This document shows, piece by piece, positions 44,677 to 55,828 of a DNA stretch of 64,000 nucleotides (positions are counted from its first letter, which is position 1; every line of letters starts with the position of its first letter). The translations under genes and the position numbers were made by a program. Below the pieces are notes generated by a model. That model was not told the origin of the DNA. It worked only from the letters and a program-made list of their open reading frames with translations, and ran no database searches. Source of the DNA: Melastoma dodecandrum (taxonomy: Eukaryota > Streptophyta > Magnoliopsida > Myrtales > Melastomataceae); NCBI GenBank assembly GCA_029817715.1, contig JARUPY010000473.1:4712001-4776000 (forward strand), given 5' to 3'.

Positions 44677-47031
44677 TCATCTCTCCCACGGACTAGGCTT
44701 CCCAGACATTTGAGGTATTGATAGATTGCTGTCAAGCATGAAGGAGAGATCATGCATCTGAGATATCAGCATCTCGAGTTGGTCTGACTCTCCAGATGTT
44801 GCATTAGGACATCCTTCCGGCTTCACAGTCTCTTCACCTGCCTCTGTAGTATCCATGCTCAAGACCCTAAGCAAGAAACAGATTCTAAGCTGTCAAGAAC
44901 AGCTGGGCAGAAAGTATCTAGACTGAAAAGATGCCAAAGCCAAAACATTCCATCACTGGGAAAAATGAAATCAGCGAGAATGTAGGAATGACGACATAAA
45001 CAATCAGTCGGTAAAAAAGGCCATAAACAGGCATGAGCTGAGGTTTTAAAATATGACCAGAGGGTACAAACCTGTCCGAGGAAAAAGCTTCGGTCTGCAC
45101 AGAAGTCGAATTTACAGGCTGCATAGTAATGCTTGATGCACCAGAAAAAATATCTGGCGTCGAAAATCCAAAATCCATCATCAAGTCATTGCTTGAGCTG
45201 AAAAGATCTGTCGGAGGTGTTGGATTAGAAGTTGTAACATCACCCGCATGCTTCCATGTGTAGTTTCCTACTGCATTGGTTGAACTCGTAAAATCATTCC
45301 ATGAGTCATCCTCATCAGATCCGTCATTCTTGCTTGCACACGTGGCACTACTTAACCATTTGTTGTCTTTGTTGTCTTTGGTCCAAGTAAAGTCAGTTGC
45401 AGACTTGCTTGTCCCCTCAGTGATTCCACCTTGTCCATCAAGGCTGGGTTTAGGCCCCAAATCTTGTCCATGGAATCCAACACTGGAATTACCCCTCGGA
45501 TCATCATCAAACCAGTTGTCCATGTTGGAAGAAGAAGGTTTAGGCTCCAAATCTTGTCTGTTGAACACAATGTTGGAATTACCCCTCGGGTAATCATCAA
45601 ACCAATTGTCCATGTCGGAAGAAGAAGGTTTAGGTCCTGTATCATGGCTAGCCTTAGGTCCCAAATCTTGCCCATTGAACCCTATGTTTGCATTACTCCT
45701 TGGATCATCATCGAACCACTTGTCCGTATCAGAAGAAGAAGGTTTGGCACCATGTCTTTTCTGCTCATTTCCAGATCCAAACATCTCATCCACATGGGCC
45801 GACAAATCAACAGAAGAACCAGAAAAAGGGTCAGGCGATGGGGAAACCTTTTGAGCTGTTTCAAAATCAGCTGACTGAAACTCTGCATCCCAGGCAGACA
45901 TTGTATTCCTACTCTCATAGCCTGTCGAATTAACTGATGTGGATGGTAGCGGAACATTTCCAGACAAGCGGAGGTTACCAGGAGCTTGTGTAATATTGCT
46001 TTCAGGAATACGACTTCCTTCGTCATCTCCAGATTTCTTCTCAGGTGTTGAAGAACTGAAGACATTCGTTCCTTCACCGAAGAAGCTGTCAAGTTCAGCT
46101 CCACCCAAATTCAAAGAAATTTTAGTCTGAGCAGAATCGACCCTGCCACTGTCAGAAGGTTTTTCTGCTGGCAGAGACCACTTAATTTCTAGACTCAAGA
46201 GATCAGACAGAGGAATCTCATCCTTGACTCTGTCCTTTTCCCTGTAAGACTCGTCTTCCCCAGAAATTGGTACAACATTCTCCTGAAAAAATGAAAATTG
46301 AGACTCGAATTCAGTAAAGGCTTAACCAACATCAATCACTAAACTGAGGATCTCCAATATATGAAAATCTATTTTCCTACAAAATAGAAGCACACAACAT
46401 TCATTTTGTGGTATCTTCCCTTTCATCTATGACCAGAAAGCAAAAAAGACAGTCTCGCAGGAGATGAAATTGAAAGTCCAGAAAATCCATCTCCACAGAA
46501 GAATCCATCAAATGGAGGAGAATTTTCACTTTCCCGCAGGAAAGAACCAAATCCAAGCAATAAAGCCCTCATCAATTTCCAGACATAAAAAATCTCTCAA
46601 GTAAAAGGGCAAAAAATACGATCTTTAACACGTCCCACAACCAAGGATCGCCAGATGAAGAAATACGCAACAGAAAAGAGCCCAAGAACAACCAAAAAGA
46701 AACTCACAGATCCGTCCAACGCGAGAGCTTCAATCAACCAAGCGTACCCCTTACTGTCCCTAAAATTAAGGGGATCGGGCATCACTTCTCCGAACCCCTC
46801 CTCCCCGCAGAAGACGCAGAACGTCGAATTGACTCCCCGGAGGAGCGTCCCTTTACAATGCCGGCACCTCGAGTACGGAGGGGAGGGATCCACCTGGGAA
46901 ATGCAGGATTCGCACGGCTGCAGAGTTGGGATCGCGGGGTCGGTCTGGTCGAAGGAGGGGATGCCGGACTGTGCCCGGAGGTCGCGGCGGAGCTGGTCGA
47001 AGATGTCCGGCGGAATCGAGAAAGGCGTCAT
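44677..47031 (-). CDS. DUF7815-type Ser/Asp-rich protein with N-terminal Cys4 motif
   Basis: Three exons: 47031-46708, 46282-45072 and 44866-44677. All junctions are GT-AG and in phase, for 574 residues. The start ATG at 47031 gives MTPFSIPPDIFDQLRRDLRA, as expected of this plant family; an open frame continues upstream but lacks family similarity. Residues 57-78 contain CRHCKG and CVFCGE, a zinc-ribbon-like Cys4. Exon 2 encodes a low-complexity Ser/Asp-rich body with three tandem copies of a KPSSSxxDxWFDDxPRxN unit at about residues 285-385. The C-terminus reads ESDQLEMLISQMHDLSFMLD, a likely amphipathic helix. Members are often named dentin-sialophosphoprotein-like because of the composition only; function is unknown. 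Intact frame. Confidence 0.85.
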
Positions 47032-47039
47032 CGTTATTC

Positions 47040-49540
47040 GCAACGGTTGGTCCGTCGTGGTTTGCTGGTCGGTCGGGCGGTCGGAGTCGGGAGAAGCCGA
47101 GCGAAGCAGCGGGGCGAACGGATTCGAGGGTCGACTCTTTAGCGAAGGTTGTGTGGGCCGCGGGTTCAAGACGATCAAATGGATTGGGCCACCAATTGCT
47201 TGGAGGATGACGTTGACGTTAACAAATTCTTGACGAGAGAATTGTGTTCCCCCCCATTTCCATAAGATATTTACTTTGGAGATGTCACGAATAAAATATG
47301 ACTGGGTGAGTACTTGCCATCATGCAAGTTACCCAGTCACGAATTCAGCCCCTAGATTACCTCGCTACTCGTGAGAGGGCCGATGCGACTGGTTACGTGA
47401 AGGCGAAGCAAAGAATCTGGCAAGCTGCTCGGTCTGCATTTCTCATTAAGTAGGCTACGATGAATCCCAGCACCGCACCAGCAACAACTTATGTGAAGAA
47501 GCTAAAGAGAATGGTCGAGTCGGTATCGGACTCTTAGAAGGCTGAGCAGGCTATTATTATGCTGACTCAATTGTCGAATGTGGTCGTCGCAGAGCACTAG
47601 ACCCTTTACTATGCTGGGGAGCATCATAAGTTGCCGAAAGACCACTGTATGTTAGTTGAACTGGGGTGAGCCCAAGTAGCTCGTGCAGAGGCCTAACCCT
47701 GGCTAGAGGATAATTTAGTAATTGCAAGCATACTTCAGCTTCTTGTTAGTGTGTTCACTTATGTGTCAAGGCATTTTATTATAATTGTGGATAAATAATT
47801 AATAAAAATGAGTATTTTTCATTGATTATTTTACTTTTATGCATGTGAAATCATTAATGATAAAGTCCCATTGATTAATGAGTATATTAATATGAAATAG
47901 TCCTTAATCAGGTAGATGTCTATAGGGGACATATATATCTAAATCATCGCTAAGTATAACCGTCAAGATAGACCGAGGGAAAATATATCCAACTTATACT
48001 TACGGGTACACTGAGATTAGGGGTCCTGAACACAATTCACTTTAGAGGATACTACATATTGATCATCATTGGTCAATCCTCTTTATGAACTAGTGTAATT
48101 GATCTTTTGACTTTACACCTTCATTTATTCTATGCATGGAGTCTACGCACTTTAACTTCGTTAAAAGCAGTCTTTATTCGGATTGTGAGTAATATGATTA
48201 TGGGGTGTGTGACAAAGCATAGAGAGAATAGTGTTGAGTCAATATATGATTCATCGCTCTTTTGGATTAGAGAGTTTGACATCTTGGCCGCTTGACAGAG
48301 ATATTAGTGACTCTAAAACCCATGGCCATTGTAAAAATGTTTTACATTCAAGTGAGTCTATTATATCTTGATAATCAAGTAATTGATGATGATGTATTTT
48401 GCGCTGAAATAATTGAGATGTCGGTTAGATGGAGAGATTGAATTACACAGTAATCGGTTCATAGTGGTTTATGGTTCATGACCATTATTCTATCACATTG
48501 GATGGATAAAAACTATTACGGCCTCGGTTACCTTAGTTTGTGTATGGTCCACTACCTCCGTATATAGAACCTAGAGTGTCGCACGCGATAACATGTTATG
48601 TTATGGTGGTAACTAGAGTTTAATCCAGAATTAGATTTAATTGGATTATTAATTTTTTTTCTCGATAAATGGAAGCTAATGGGTTCTATAATGAACCTAG
48701 ATTATTAAACAAGTTTTCAGCCATTGCCTATTTCAATTTGGGTTAAGGCCTAAGTGCCTGAATTAAGTCCATAGTGAAATAAATCAATAAATGACAAAAT
48801 AAAATATTTTAATATATTATTTTATACTTTAAAATAAAAGGAGGTTTGTCCTAGGGTTAAAAGAAGTACGTTCACTCTCTCAAAAATTAGCTTTCAATAA
48901 AATTGACGTGTGTCCCAAGGCTAGCACCAGAGGGATAATGTGACAAATTGTTTGTGTGCGTGTGCATATATACCTAAAGAAGTCGCGCTCTCGAAGACGG
49001 TCATAATCTGGATTGATTTCTTCCTGCTAGTACGTGTATACAGAATAAAGCAAAGTAGGCATACATGTATTTTCTTTTTAGCAGATTGGTGATTTTCTAT
49101 GCAAGTTCTTTAAAATTTACATTCACTGCGTGCATAGAAACCCAACAAGGATTTGGTTTTATGAATGGTCATGTCTCATTTTAAGTGAGATCAAGTCTTT
49201 TATATATTTGTAAGAGCCATTAGATGATGAAGGACATGAGTTTGTGGGCCATTTGATGTATAAAACAACTTTCCCTTTTTATAGAAATTATATTAAGATC
49301 ATGTTAGAGTTGGATTTGTGGCACTTCTAAGTTTGAAACCATTCCCTTGTACATGAATTCTATTGAGATCGGGTGTTCGGTAGTATCTTAAATGCTCTAT
49401 TGTTGTGTGCACTCTTTCCTGAGTTCACCATCTCTTCATGTCGAGTACTTTATTAGCATTTCATCTCGATTTTCATCTATACAAAGACTGACTTCGATCA
49501 TGAAGGATTTCGCCTTTGTAATGTTGATTTCTTCGTTGCT
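47040..49540. other. Intergenic, probably repeat-derived
   Basis: 47300-47340 contains a hairpin (TGACTGGGT and ACCCAGTCA around CTTGCCATCATGCAAG). 47700-49150 is AT-rich and LTR-like (short direct runs, ends near ACCCAACA), but I found no partner LTR, primer site or target duplication. No gene recognised. Confidence 0.4.
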
Positions 49541-49545
49541 AAACC

Positions 49546-49745
49546 GAAGTCGGCCTTACAAAGACCGATTTCATGTGAATTATCTCATACACATGAGGTC
49601 GACTTCGTTGGGACTTAATAAAAAAAATCGTCCCACTGAAGTCGGCCTTTGTAACGCCGACTTCCTTCACGGGTCATGAAAGTCGGACTTACAAAGGCCG
49701 ACTTTGCTCGGCCACCATACTAGCTTAAGGAAGTCGGCCTTAATT
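49546..49745. repeat. Cluster of inverted AAGTCGGCCTTTGTAA words
   Basis: GAAGTCGGCCTTACAAAGAC (49546), GAAGTCGGCCTTTGTAACGC with CCGACTTCC (49638-49666), AAGTCGGACTTACAAAGGCC with GACTTT (49680-49705) and GAAGTCGGCCTTAA (about 49732) form overlapping direct and inverted copies. They lie just beyond the 3' end of the OSCA gene. Confidence 0.7.
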
Positions 49746-49928
49746 ATTCAGGAAGTACTTATTTGCAAGGGAGAAAAAGGGGCCAGGAGGGATTGGGCCC
49801 ATGGACCAATAAGGTTCCTAGCCCTTACATGGGCCTGATTTTGGCCCAATTACAAAAGATGTTACGAATATCTATTGCTCAGAAAAGGCATAAAAGCTAC
49901 CTATACTTGTATGTGCACCTGCAAACTT

Positions 49929-52900
49929 CTATGGAACGACTATGGAAGGCGATTCCCTCTTGGAGAGGCGCTTAGTTGGTACCAACACGGGCTCGGGCTC
50001 TCCATCGAGTTCTTCGTTCAAAGAGGTGTTGCCGATTTCGAGTCCTTCCTTGAAGACTGGATGAACGTATGCCGACCTAAGGAACGATTTTAGATTGAAG
50101 TTCGGTTCCTTTGCTTTCTCCAATGTGTCTTTCATCATGGCTTCCTGGATACCAAAACTGGTTAACAGCAATGAACAAGACAGACCCCCCATAATTTCCG
50201 GGAGTTTGAAACCGAAGTGTGTAATGTTTTGACTAACCTGTAATGGGTATCTTCGAAAGGCGGGCTCGTAGCGTTCTTTGCAGTACTTGTGGAACGAAAT
50301 CGTTAGTACTGGGAGCGTGATAAGCAACGGAGTCAATTGGGAGGCTTCCTTTGTGCTCAGCAATCCCATTAAGATTATTTGGGAGACTACCAATGCAGCG
50401 ATGATGCGTCCATGAACATCAGGCCAGAAGGCTGCCGCACTCTCGTATTCTTGATTGTAGACATTTATAATCTGCGCGCATATACAGAATATTACACGCA
50501 GGATACCAGGTGGTTTCGGAGAGTACACAATATAGGTCAACTGTGTTGTACCTGGTGACGGTACACGATATAGGCGAGACTGAAGAACACCAGTATGAAG
50601 GGTAGAAGGATGGGAGTCACCACTGCATAGACGAGGCCGAGCAGGAAATAGAGCTGGATTTGAGGTTCTCCTGTGTTGAAGCCTAGAGTTCCAGGATCCA
50701 TGGCCTCCTCCCTGTCCTTCTCGGTCTTTACCAGGAAGAAATTTTTCAAGTGGTATATGATGAGAGGTTTCAACCTCAAGATCTCCCCAGCAACCCCAAC
50801 CCAGCCGTCCACCATTATATAAGTGATGAAGAAGGTGGCCTTCATGGGAATTGAGGTTCCTATTGTCTTCGGAATCCTGCGAGTGAGAAAATTAATTTTT
50901 GGCCTGAGTTACGAACCAAAGCCATGATCTTGCAAATGTGGCAAACAGAAATGGAGAAGAAAGCTTCATTATTAACAGTATTACGTCAAGCACAGTTGAT
51001 AGCGCAGAAGGTTTAGATTTGGACAACTGTAGGCATGACACTAGGGACCTACTCATTTGCTGACTGATGAAGGAAGTTACTAAGTTGTTGAAAAGCCGTT
51101 CCGGTGATGATGCTCCCAAGGAAAACATTAATGAACTGGAAGAGGTAATATTTAGTCGCGGATCTTCTCTCCAATGCTGAGATGCTAACAGATCCTTCAA
51201 ATCTTGACATCAGCATCAATATGGATGGCAGAAATAAGAGGAACACCTTCAAAGCGATTCCTGGAAGGAAACCCTGGATGAATGATTTGATCACCTTCCT
51301 GCAAGAGAATAGCATAATCAATTGCTCCAAAGGTTTCCCGATGCTAACGGTAAGAAAATGAAGAGGGGCGGACAACAACTGCTAGAGCACAAAGTACTTG
51401 AAAGGGACTTACATTTCTATGATCGGTTTCAAAAAGGGGAGCGCTTTCTCAATCCCCTCGATATTTGCCAAAGATTGCACGAGGGCTATTGGGATCATGA
51501 AGAAGAAGGTTAGGAAGAAAAAAGCAACAGCAACCAAAAGCTTCCTGACAGATAGAGAGACATAAGGGATTGCCAGGTTGGGCCAAAACACGTCACGTGG
51601 CTCTGGCGCCCATTCAGTCAACCATACGGTTGGATTCCGGGACTGTTGCGTCTGTGCACAAACAGCTGCGCCCCATCTACTCCTGAATGAAACAAAAGCA
51701 GTTGGCATAACAGATTTACAACTGCTTATGGTCTTCTCTGTCTCCAGAGCTATCTGAAAAACGAAGATAAGAACTCCAAACCATCAACTAAATCTTCCCA
51801 GAGGCCAAAATGCCAATTTTGGGAAACGGAAAATATACAAAAGTGAGGATGGAATCCTACCTCTCTCGAAGCTTTCTCGATTTTCGCTGTATAATGGTCG
51901 ATTGCGTCAACTGAATCTCCCCAAAGACCGAAAATGCCTGTCTACTTGGGAGACAATAAAAGCAGGATTCAGAGGACATGAAATGAACTGAGTAGTAGAG
52001 TAGTTAAATCTAATACCTTAGTGGTGGGCCTTTTAGAGGGGTTCCTATTATACTTGAGTTGATAATAGTCGAGCCAGTTTTCTAGAGTCCTCTTCTCATC
52101 GGCTAACTTAGACAAGTTGTTTGCATTATAAACAACCTGCAGAAGTAATAAATATTTGTGTTGAGTGAAAGACACCAATGACATGAGATGTTAGCAGAGA
52201 AGACCTTGCCATTAAACTGATGAAGTATGCAGAACAGGAGCAATAAAGTTGAAATGACAAGGCTTTCCACGAGTCAATCTAATGTCTAAAAAAAAGTGGT
52301 TAACGACATAACATATGGACCTAAGATATGATCAAACTAAACCTGGTGAGTCAGATAATGATCAGGATGGTTGACCAGAAAGAAGTGTTCCATGGCCTCA
52401 CTGACTGATTCATCAGGATCCGGTGGCACATTCCTCACAAGGACCTGCAGTGAAGAGCCGATTTTCAAGTGGAATGAAGCATGAAGGTTGGAATAAATAA
52501 TACAGAGAGTCCATTCAATAAACTGCGATGGAAATAAGATTTTCCGAGGAACCACAAAGTGTGACTTCTTAGCTAGATAGAAAAATATAAGGTATAGTAT
52601 GGACGATTCATTTCCGTCGGTGTCAATTCAGACAGAATATGTCCATCAGAAACACATCAAGCCTGACTGACATATGAAACCAATAAGGAATAAACCATGC
52701 CATACTCACCGTGAATTGATCCGGACGTCTACTTTCAGATGCAAGAAAATGCAACCTCATTTGTGCAATCGTTGCATATTCTTTCTTCAGGCAATAACAT
52801 GTCCAGAAACTAAAAGCATAAGCCATGACCAAATGAGTCCAGAACCTGTATTAGAAAAGGAAATTATCTTCTGAAGGTCAGCTCTGTGAGGTCATTACAA

Positions 52901-53607
52901 AAGTTATCCTACAAATGACAAAAGAACAGGACTGGGAAGATATAATTACAGACAAGCATGCACCAAATGGGCCGAAAGTTTAACAAAAAGTCCGAGACGG
53001 AATGCTATACCTTCGTGACCCAGTTGGTATATTTGATATGGAAAGCATGTCAATGTTGCTGTAAGTCAGATTGGACAGCCTTAAGCTACTGCTGGTCCAA
53101 TTAACAGGAACCATAATCGTAAAAGCTAGAAGAGCAACAGGGGAGAAAACCTTCAACCTGCAGACCAAAGATAAAAGAATGAACAACGGCAAAGATCTAA
53201 CACCCCTTGTATAGCTTAAAAGCCAGTTCAAAAGAAGGCCCAGATCAGTGTGAAATGCAAAAGGAACAGAGATGCAATACAACAAGTGCATACCCTAATA
53301 GGTAAATTCTTAGGTAAACAGCGGAATCCAGCCCAGCGTGGTCAATTAGCTCAGATTCTGGCATTTGTAATGCATCAGGCATCCAGTTCAAGAATCTCCT
53401 GTACGCCCTGAAGTCCAAATTGACAAACTTGCTCGCAAAAGCACCACCCCATAACGGAGGGCACCTCAATCCCTTGATATACCACTTTGGGAAGTAGACC
53501 CTGTCGTTGACCGGCTGAATCCGTAGAACAGCGAACACGAGAAAGAACACAAAGGTGGTTAGAATGTTGATGGCCCCAGAAACTGCAATATCAGTGAGAG
53601 TAGCCAT
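49929..53607 (-). CDS. OSCA/CSC1-like hyperosmolality-gated cation channel
   Basis: Eleven exons: 53607-53294, 53157-53011, 52845-52710, 52444-52343, 52136-52017, 51941-51861, 51753-51413, 51298-51053, 50876-50552, 50471-50238 and 50144-49929. All are GT-AG and in phase, giving 753 residues, close to the usual 760-770. The N-terminal RSN1_TM part starts MATLTDIAVSGAINILTTFV and includes LAFTIMVPVNW. The cytosolic part has VLVRNVPPDPDESVSEAMEH and FVSFRSRWGAAVCAQTQQ. The pore-forming 7TM part includes LAIPYVSLSVRKLLVAVAFF, KSFIQGFLPGIALKVFLLFL, ITYIMVDGWVGVAGEILRLK and PLLITLPVLTISFHKYCKER. OSCA proteins are plasma-membrane mechanosensitive calcium-permeable channels. No damage seen. It faces the cupin gene head-to-head across 1.35 kb. 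Confidence 0.95.
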
Positions 53608-54960
53608 GCAAACAGCTCCAGATACGGGGCAGTCAGTCCCCAGTAGACAGGAGAATACCTGCAAACGGAAATCAAATTCAAACCCAGACCTCAACAAAGT
53701 GACTCCAATAAAAATCTCGTTTTAGTTTTTTCTTTTTTCTTTTTTTTTTTCTTTTTTGCGAAATTCCAAAGAAACTTCACTTCCACCACAAAAACTCGGC
53801 AGGATCCATCATCATGCAGTTCAAATAACAGTAAACCAACCCAGTTAATGTGACCCTGTTAACTCCCACAAGGAAAAGAGAGAAACTTTGCAGTTCATCA
53901 CAGTGCTGAAGCAAGACCCGAGTTAGGAGGCTCTTACTAGTTAAACAGTCCACCCGTCAGAACCCAGATCACATCAGCACTGAAGCCCCCAGAAAATGCC
54001 TGAGAAGAACCAAACCAGCCCTTTCTGTTCGTGGGCAAATAGATCTCAGGTTTTATTGACAACCCAGGTCCAGAAAAACACCCCTCCCTTGAACCGACCT
54101 CTCCCCCACAACAAAAGAAAAACATAAAAAAATTCAAGACGGTGTTGGGGTGTGTGTGTGGGGTTTTAATTAGTCGATTAATTAATTAATTAACTGGGTG
54201 ATTAGTTCATAGGTTAATGAATGAATGGATGAAAGGAGGGGTATCAAAATAATACAGAGCATGTGATGAAGGAAGTCGCTGTTGCTAAGGAAAAGAAAAT
54301 GGGATATTGTAACGGCTACTTACTTTAAAGAACAAAAAGGGGGGGGAGGAGGTCGGGGCAAGAATCTTGGGCTGTTCCTTTTTCTTGTTAGGACAGCGAG
54401 GGTGGAACCGAATGTTATTGGGCTTCTTGTAAGAATCCCAAAATAATATTTGGGACTAACAATCATTCTCTCTAGATACTCGCACGTAAAGCTCGTCTCG
54501 ACAGGTGAAGAGGTTCCGAACTACTATATACCTTGAATCAGGCTTGTTTTTATTCGATTTTGGATTAGTTTTTCCTCCACAAAAAAATACAAGCAAGCTT
54601 AACGCGAGAAGCGTGTCCTTAAACTTAGAGAAGCTGCCGGTTAGTCACTGAATGAATGCCAAACGAATGAATCCCGGAAGACTCCCCCCTCGTATAACTT
54701 TCTGGTCGGATCGTGTATACAGGGTGGGTGGGCTTTCAGCAGATCCAGCCCGATCCATGGTTGAAGATCAGGGAAAGGTAACCCATAAACCCTTGAGGGT
54801 CATTGAGGTTCGGATAAGGCTCTTCGCAGCTGGACCGCTTCCTTCATCGCCGGAACTCCTCTGAGGTTTTTACCCAGGTCGCCGGTTTCATTTCAAAGAT
54901 TTTTTTTTTTTTCATATCGTGAAACGACATCCCTGAACTTGATTGGTTAGAGGAAGACCG
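53608..54960. other. Bidirectional upstream region between OSCA and cupin genes
   Basis: 1.35 kb between two divergent starts. It contains a T-rich tract (53730-53760), a TTAATTAATTAATTAA stretch near 54175-54195, an A/G-rich stretch near 54335-54350 and a T12 run near 54900. No coding feature recognised. The OSCA 5' UTR, possibly with an intron, should lie in the left part. Confidence 0.4.
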
Positions 54961-55374
54961 ATGGCGACCATCAATCTCGGCGGCCGGGTTCCCTTCAAGA
55001 CGGCGTCGTGGGGTGACGTTAATAGGAGGAAACCCTGTTTGACCGTGAGGTCGATGTGTGTGGAGAAGCCGCTGGAGGAGCTATACAACGTGCGGGTGGA
55101 GAGGAAGGTTTCCAAGGAGCGGCTCGAGGAGCTCGGGGTGTCGAGGTGGTCGGTGTGGAAGACCGGCAAGTGCCAGCTGCCCTGGGACTGGCATGTGGAT
55201 CAGCTTGTTTATATCGAGGAAGGGGAGGTTAGGGTCGTCCCCAGTGGGAGTCGGAGGTACATGAGTTTCTTGGCCGGTGATCTCGTTCGATATCCCAAGT
55301 GGTTCGAGGCCGACTTGTTCTTCAACGCGCCTTACCGGGAGCGTTATAGTTTCCGAGCCTATGGCGACGATTAG
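54961..55374 (+). CDS. Small cupin (Cupin_3 / DUF861) protein, putative plastid-targeted
   Basis: Single exon, 137 residues from ATG at 54961 to TAG at 55374. The core reads VSRWSVWKTGKCQLPWDWHV, DQLVYIEEGEVRVVPSGSRR and FLAGDLVRYPKWFEADLFF, the compact one-domain cupin of the ureidoglycine-aminohydrolase-like DUF861 family found in plants. The first 35 residues (MATINLGGRVPFKTASWGDV and a basic stretch) could be a chloroplast transit peptide. The metal-binding His of classical cupins is mostly absent, as is usual in this subfamily, so an enzymatic role is not shown. A 32-bp tandem duplication covers the last codons and stop. Confidence 0.88.
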   Translation: MATINLGGRVPFKTASWGDVNRRKPCLTVRSMCVEKPLEELYNVRVERKVSKERLEELGVSRWSVWKTGKCQLPWDWHVDQLVYIEEGEVRVVPSGSRRYMSFLAGDLVRYPKWFEADLFFNAPYRERYSFRAYGDD

Positions 55375-55406
55375 GTTATAGTCTCCGAGCCTATGGCGAC
55401 GATTAG
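55343..55406 (+). repeat. 32-bp tandem duplication across the cupin stop codon
   Basis: Copies 55343-55374 and 55375-55406 differ at one base (TTT/TCT). The first contains the end of the coding sequence with TAG; the second repeats the same codons and stop in the 3' UTR. Confidence 0.92.
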
Positions 55407-55828
55407 GTTCGCAGTCGGTGACGGGTGATGATAAATAGGGTCTCGTTGAGTCATTTCTGCAATTGGTAGTATTTGTGCTGTTGTTCTGGATTGCAGTTTG
55501 ATGCGGTGGGTGTTACCTTCGGCCAACTATGAATCTCCCCATCGCAGATTTGTTTCTCTTCTGCCTGCTATAAAGATGATTGTGTTTCTAAGCAAGTTCA
55601 TGAGGAAAAGCCAACTTGTGTAGATGAGCATTTGCAAAATGCGACCACGTTCACGTTCCGAAAAGAACGGAGCGCCGGAAACTACAAATGTGCTCGCAAA
55701 CACTTTCTTGCAGAGCCTTACATAGAATTGGGACTTTCTGGTTGTTTATATATCCTCTATACTCTATACACTTAAAACACATCCTCTCGCATCTCACCGA
55801 ATTCTCAAGCCAGGAATGATAGCCCCCC
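55407..55828. other. Convergent 3' regions of cupin and endoglucanase genes
   Basis: Both genes end toward each other. UTR-like sequence without another feature. Confidence 0.45.

Noticed and set aside
47700..49150. Possible solo LTR of about 1.4 kb
   Set aside because: No partner, no clear ends, no target duplication, no primer site.
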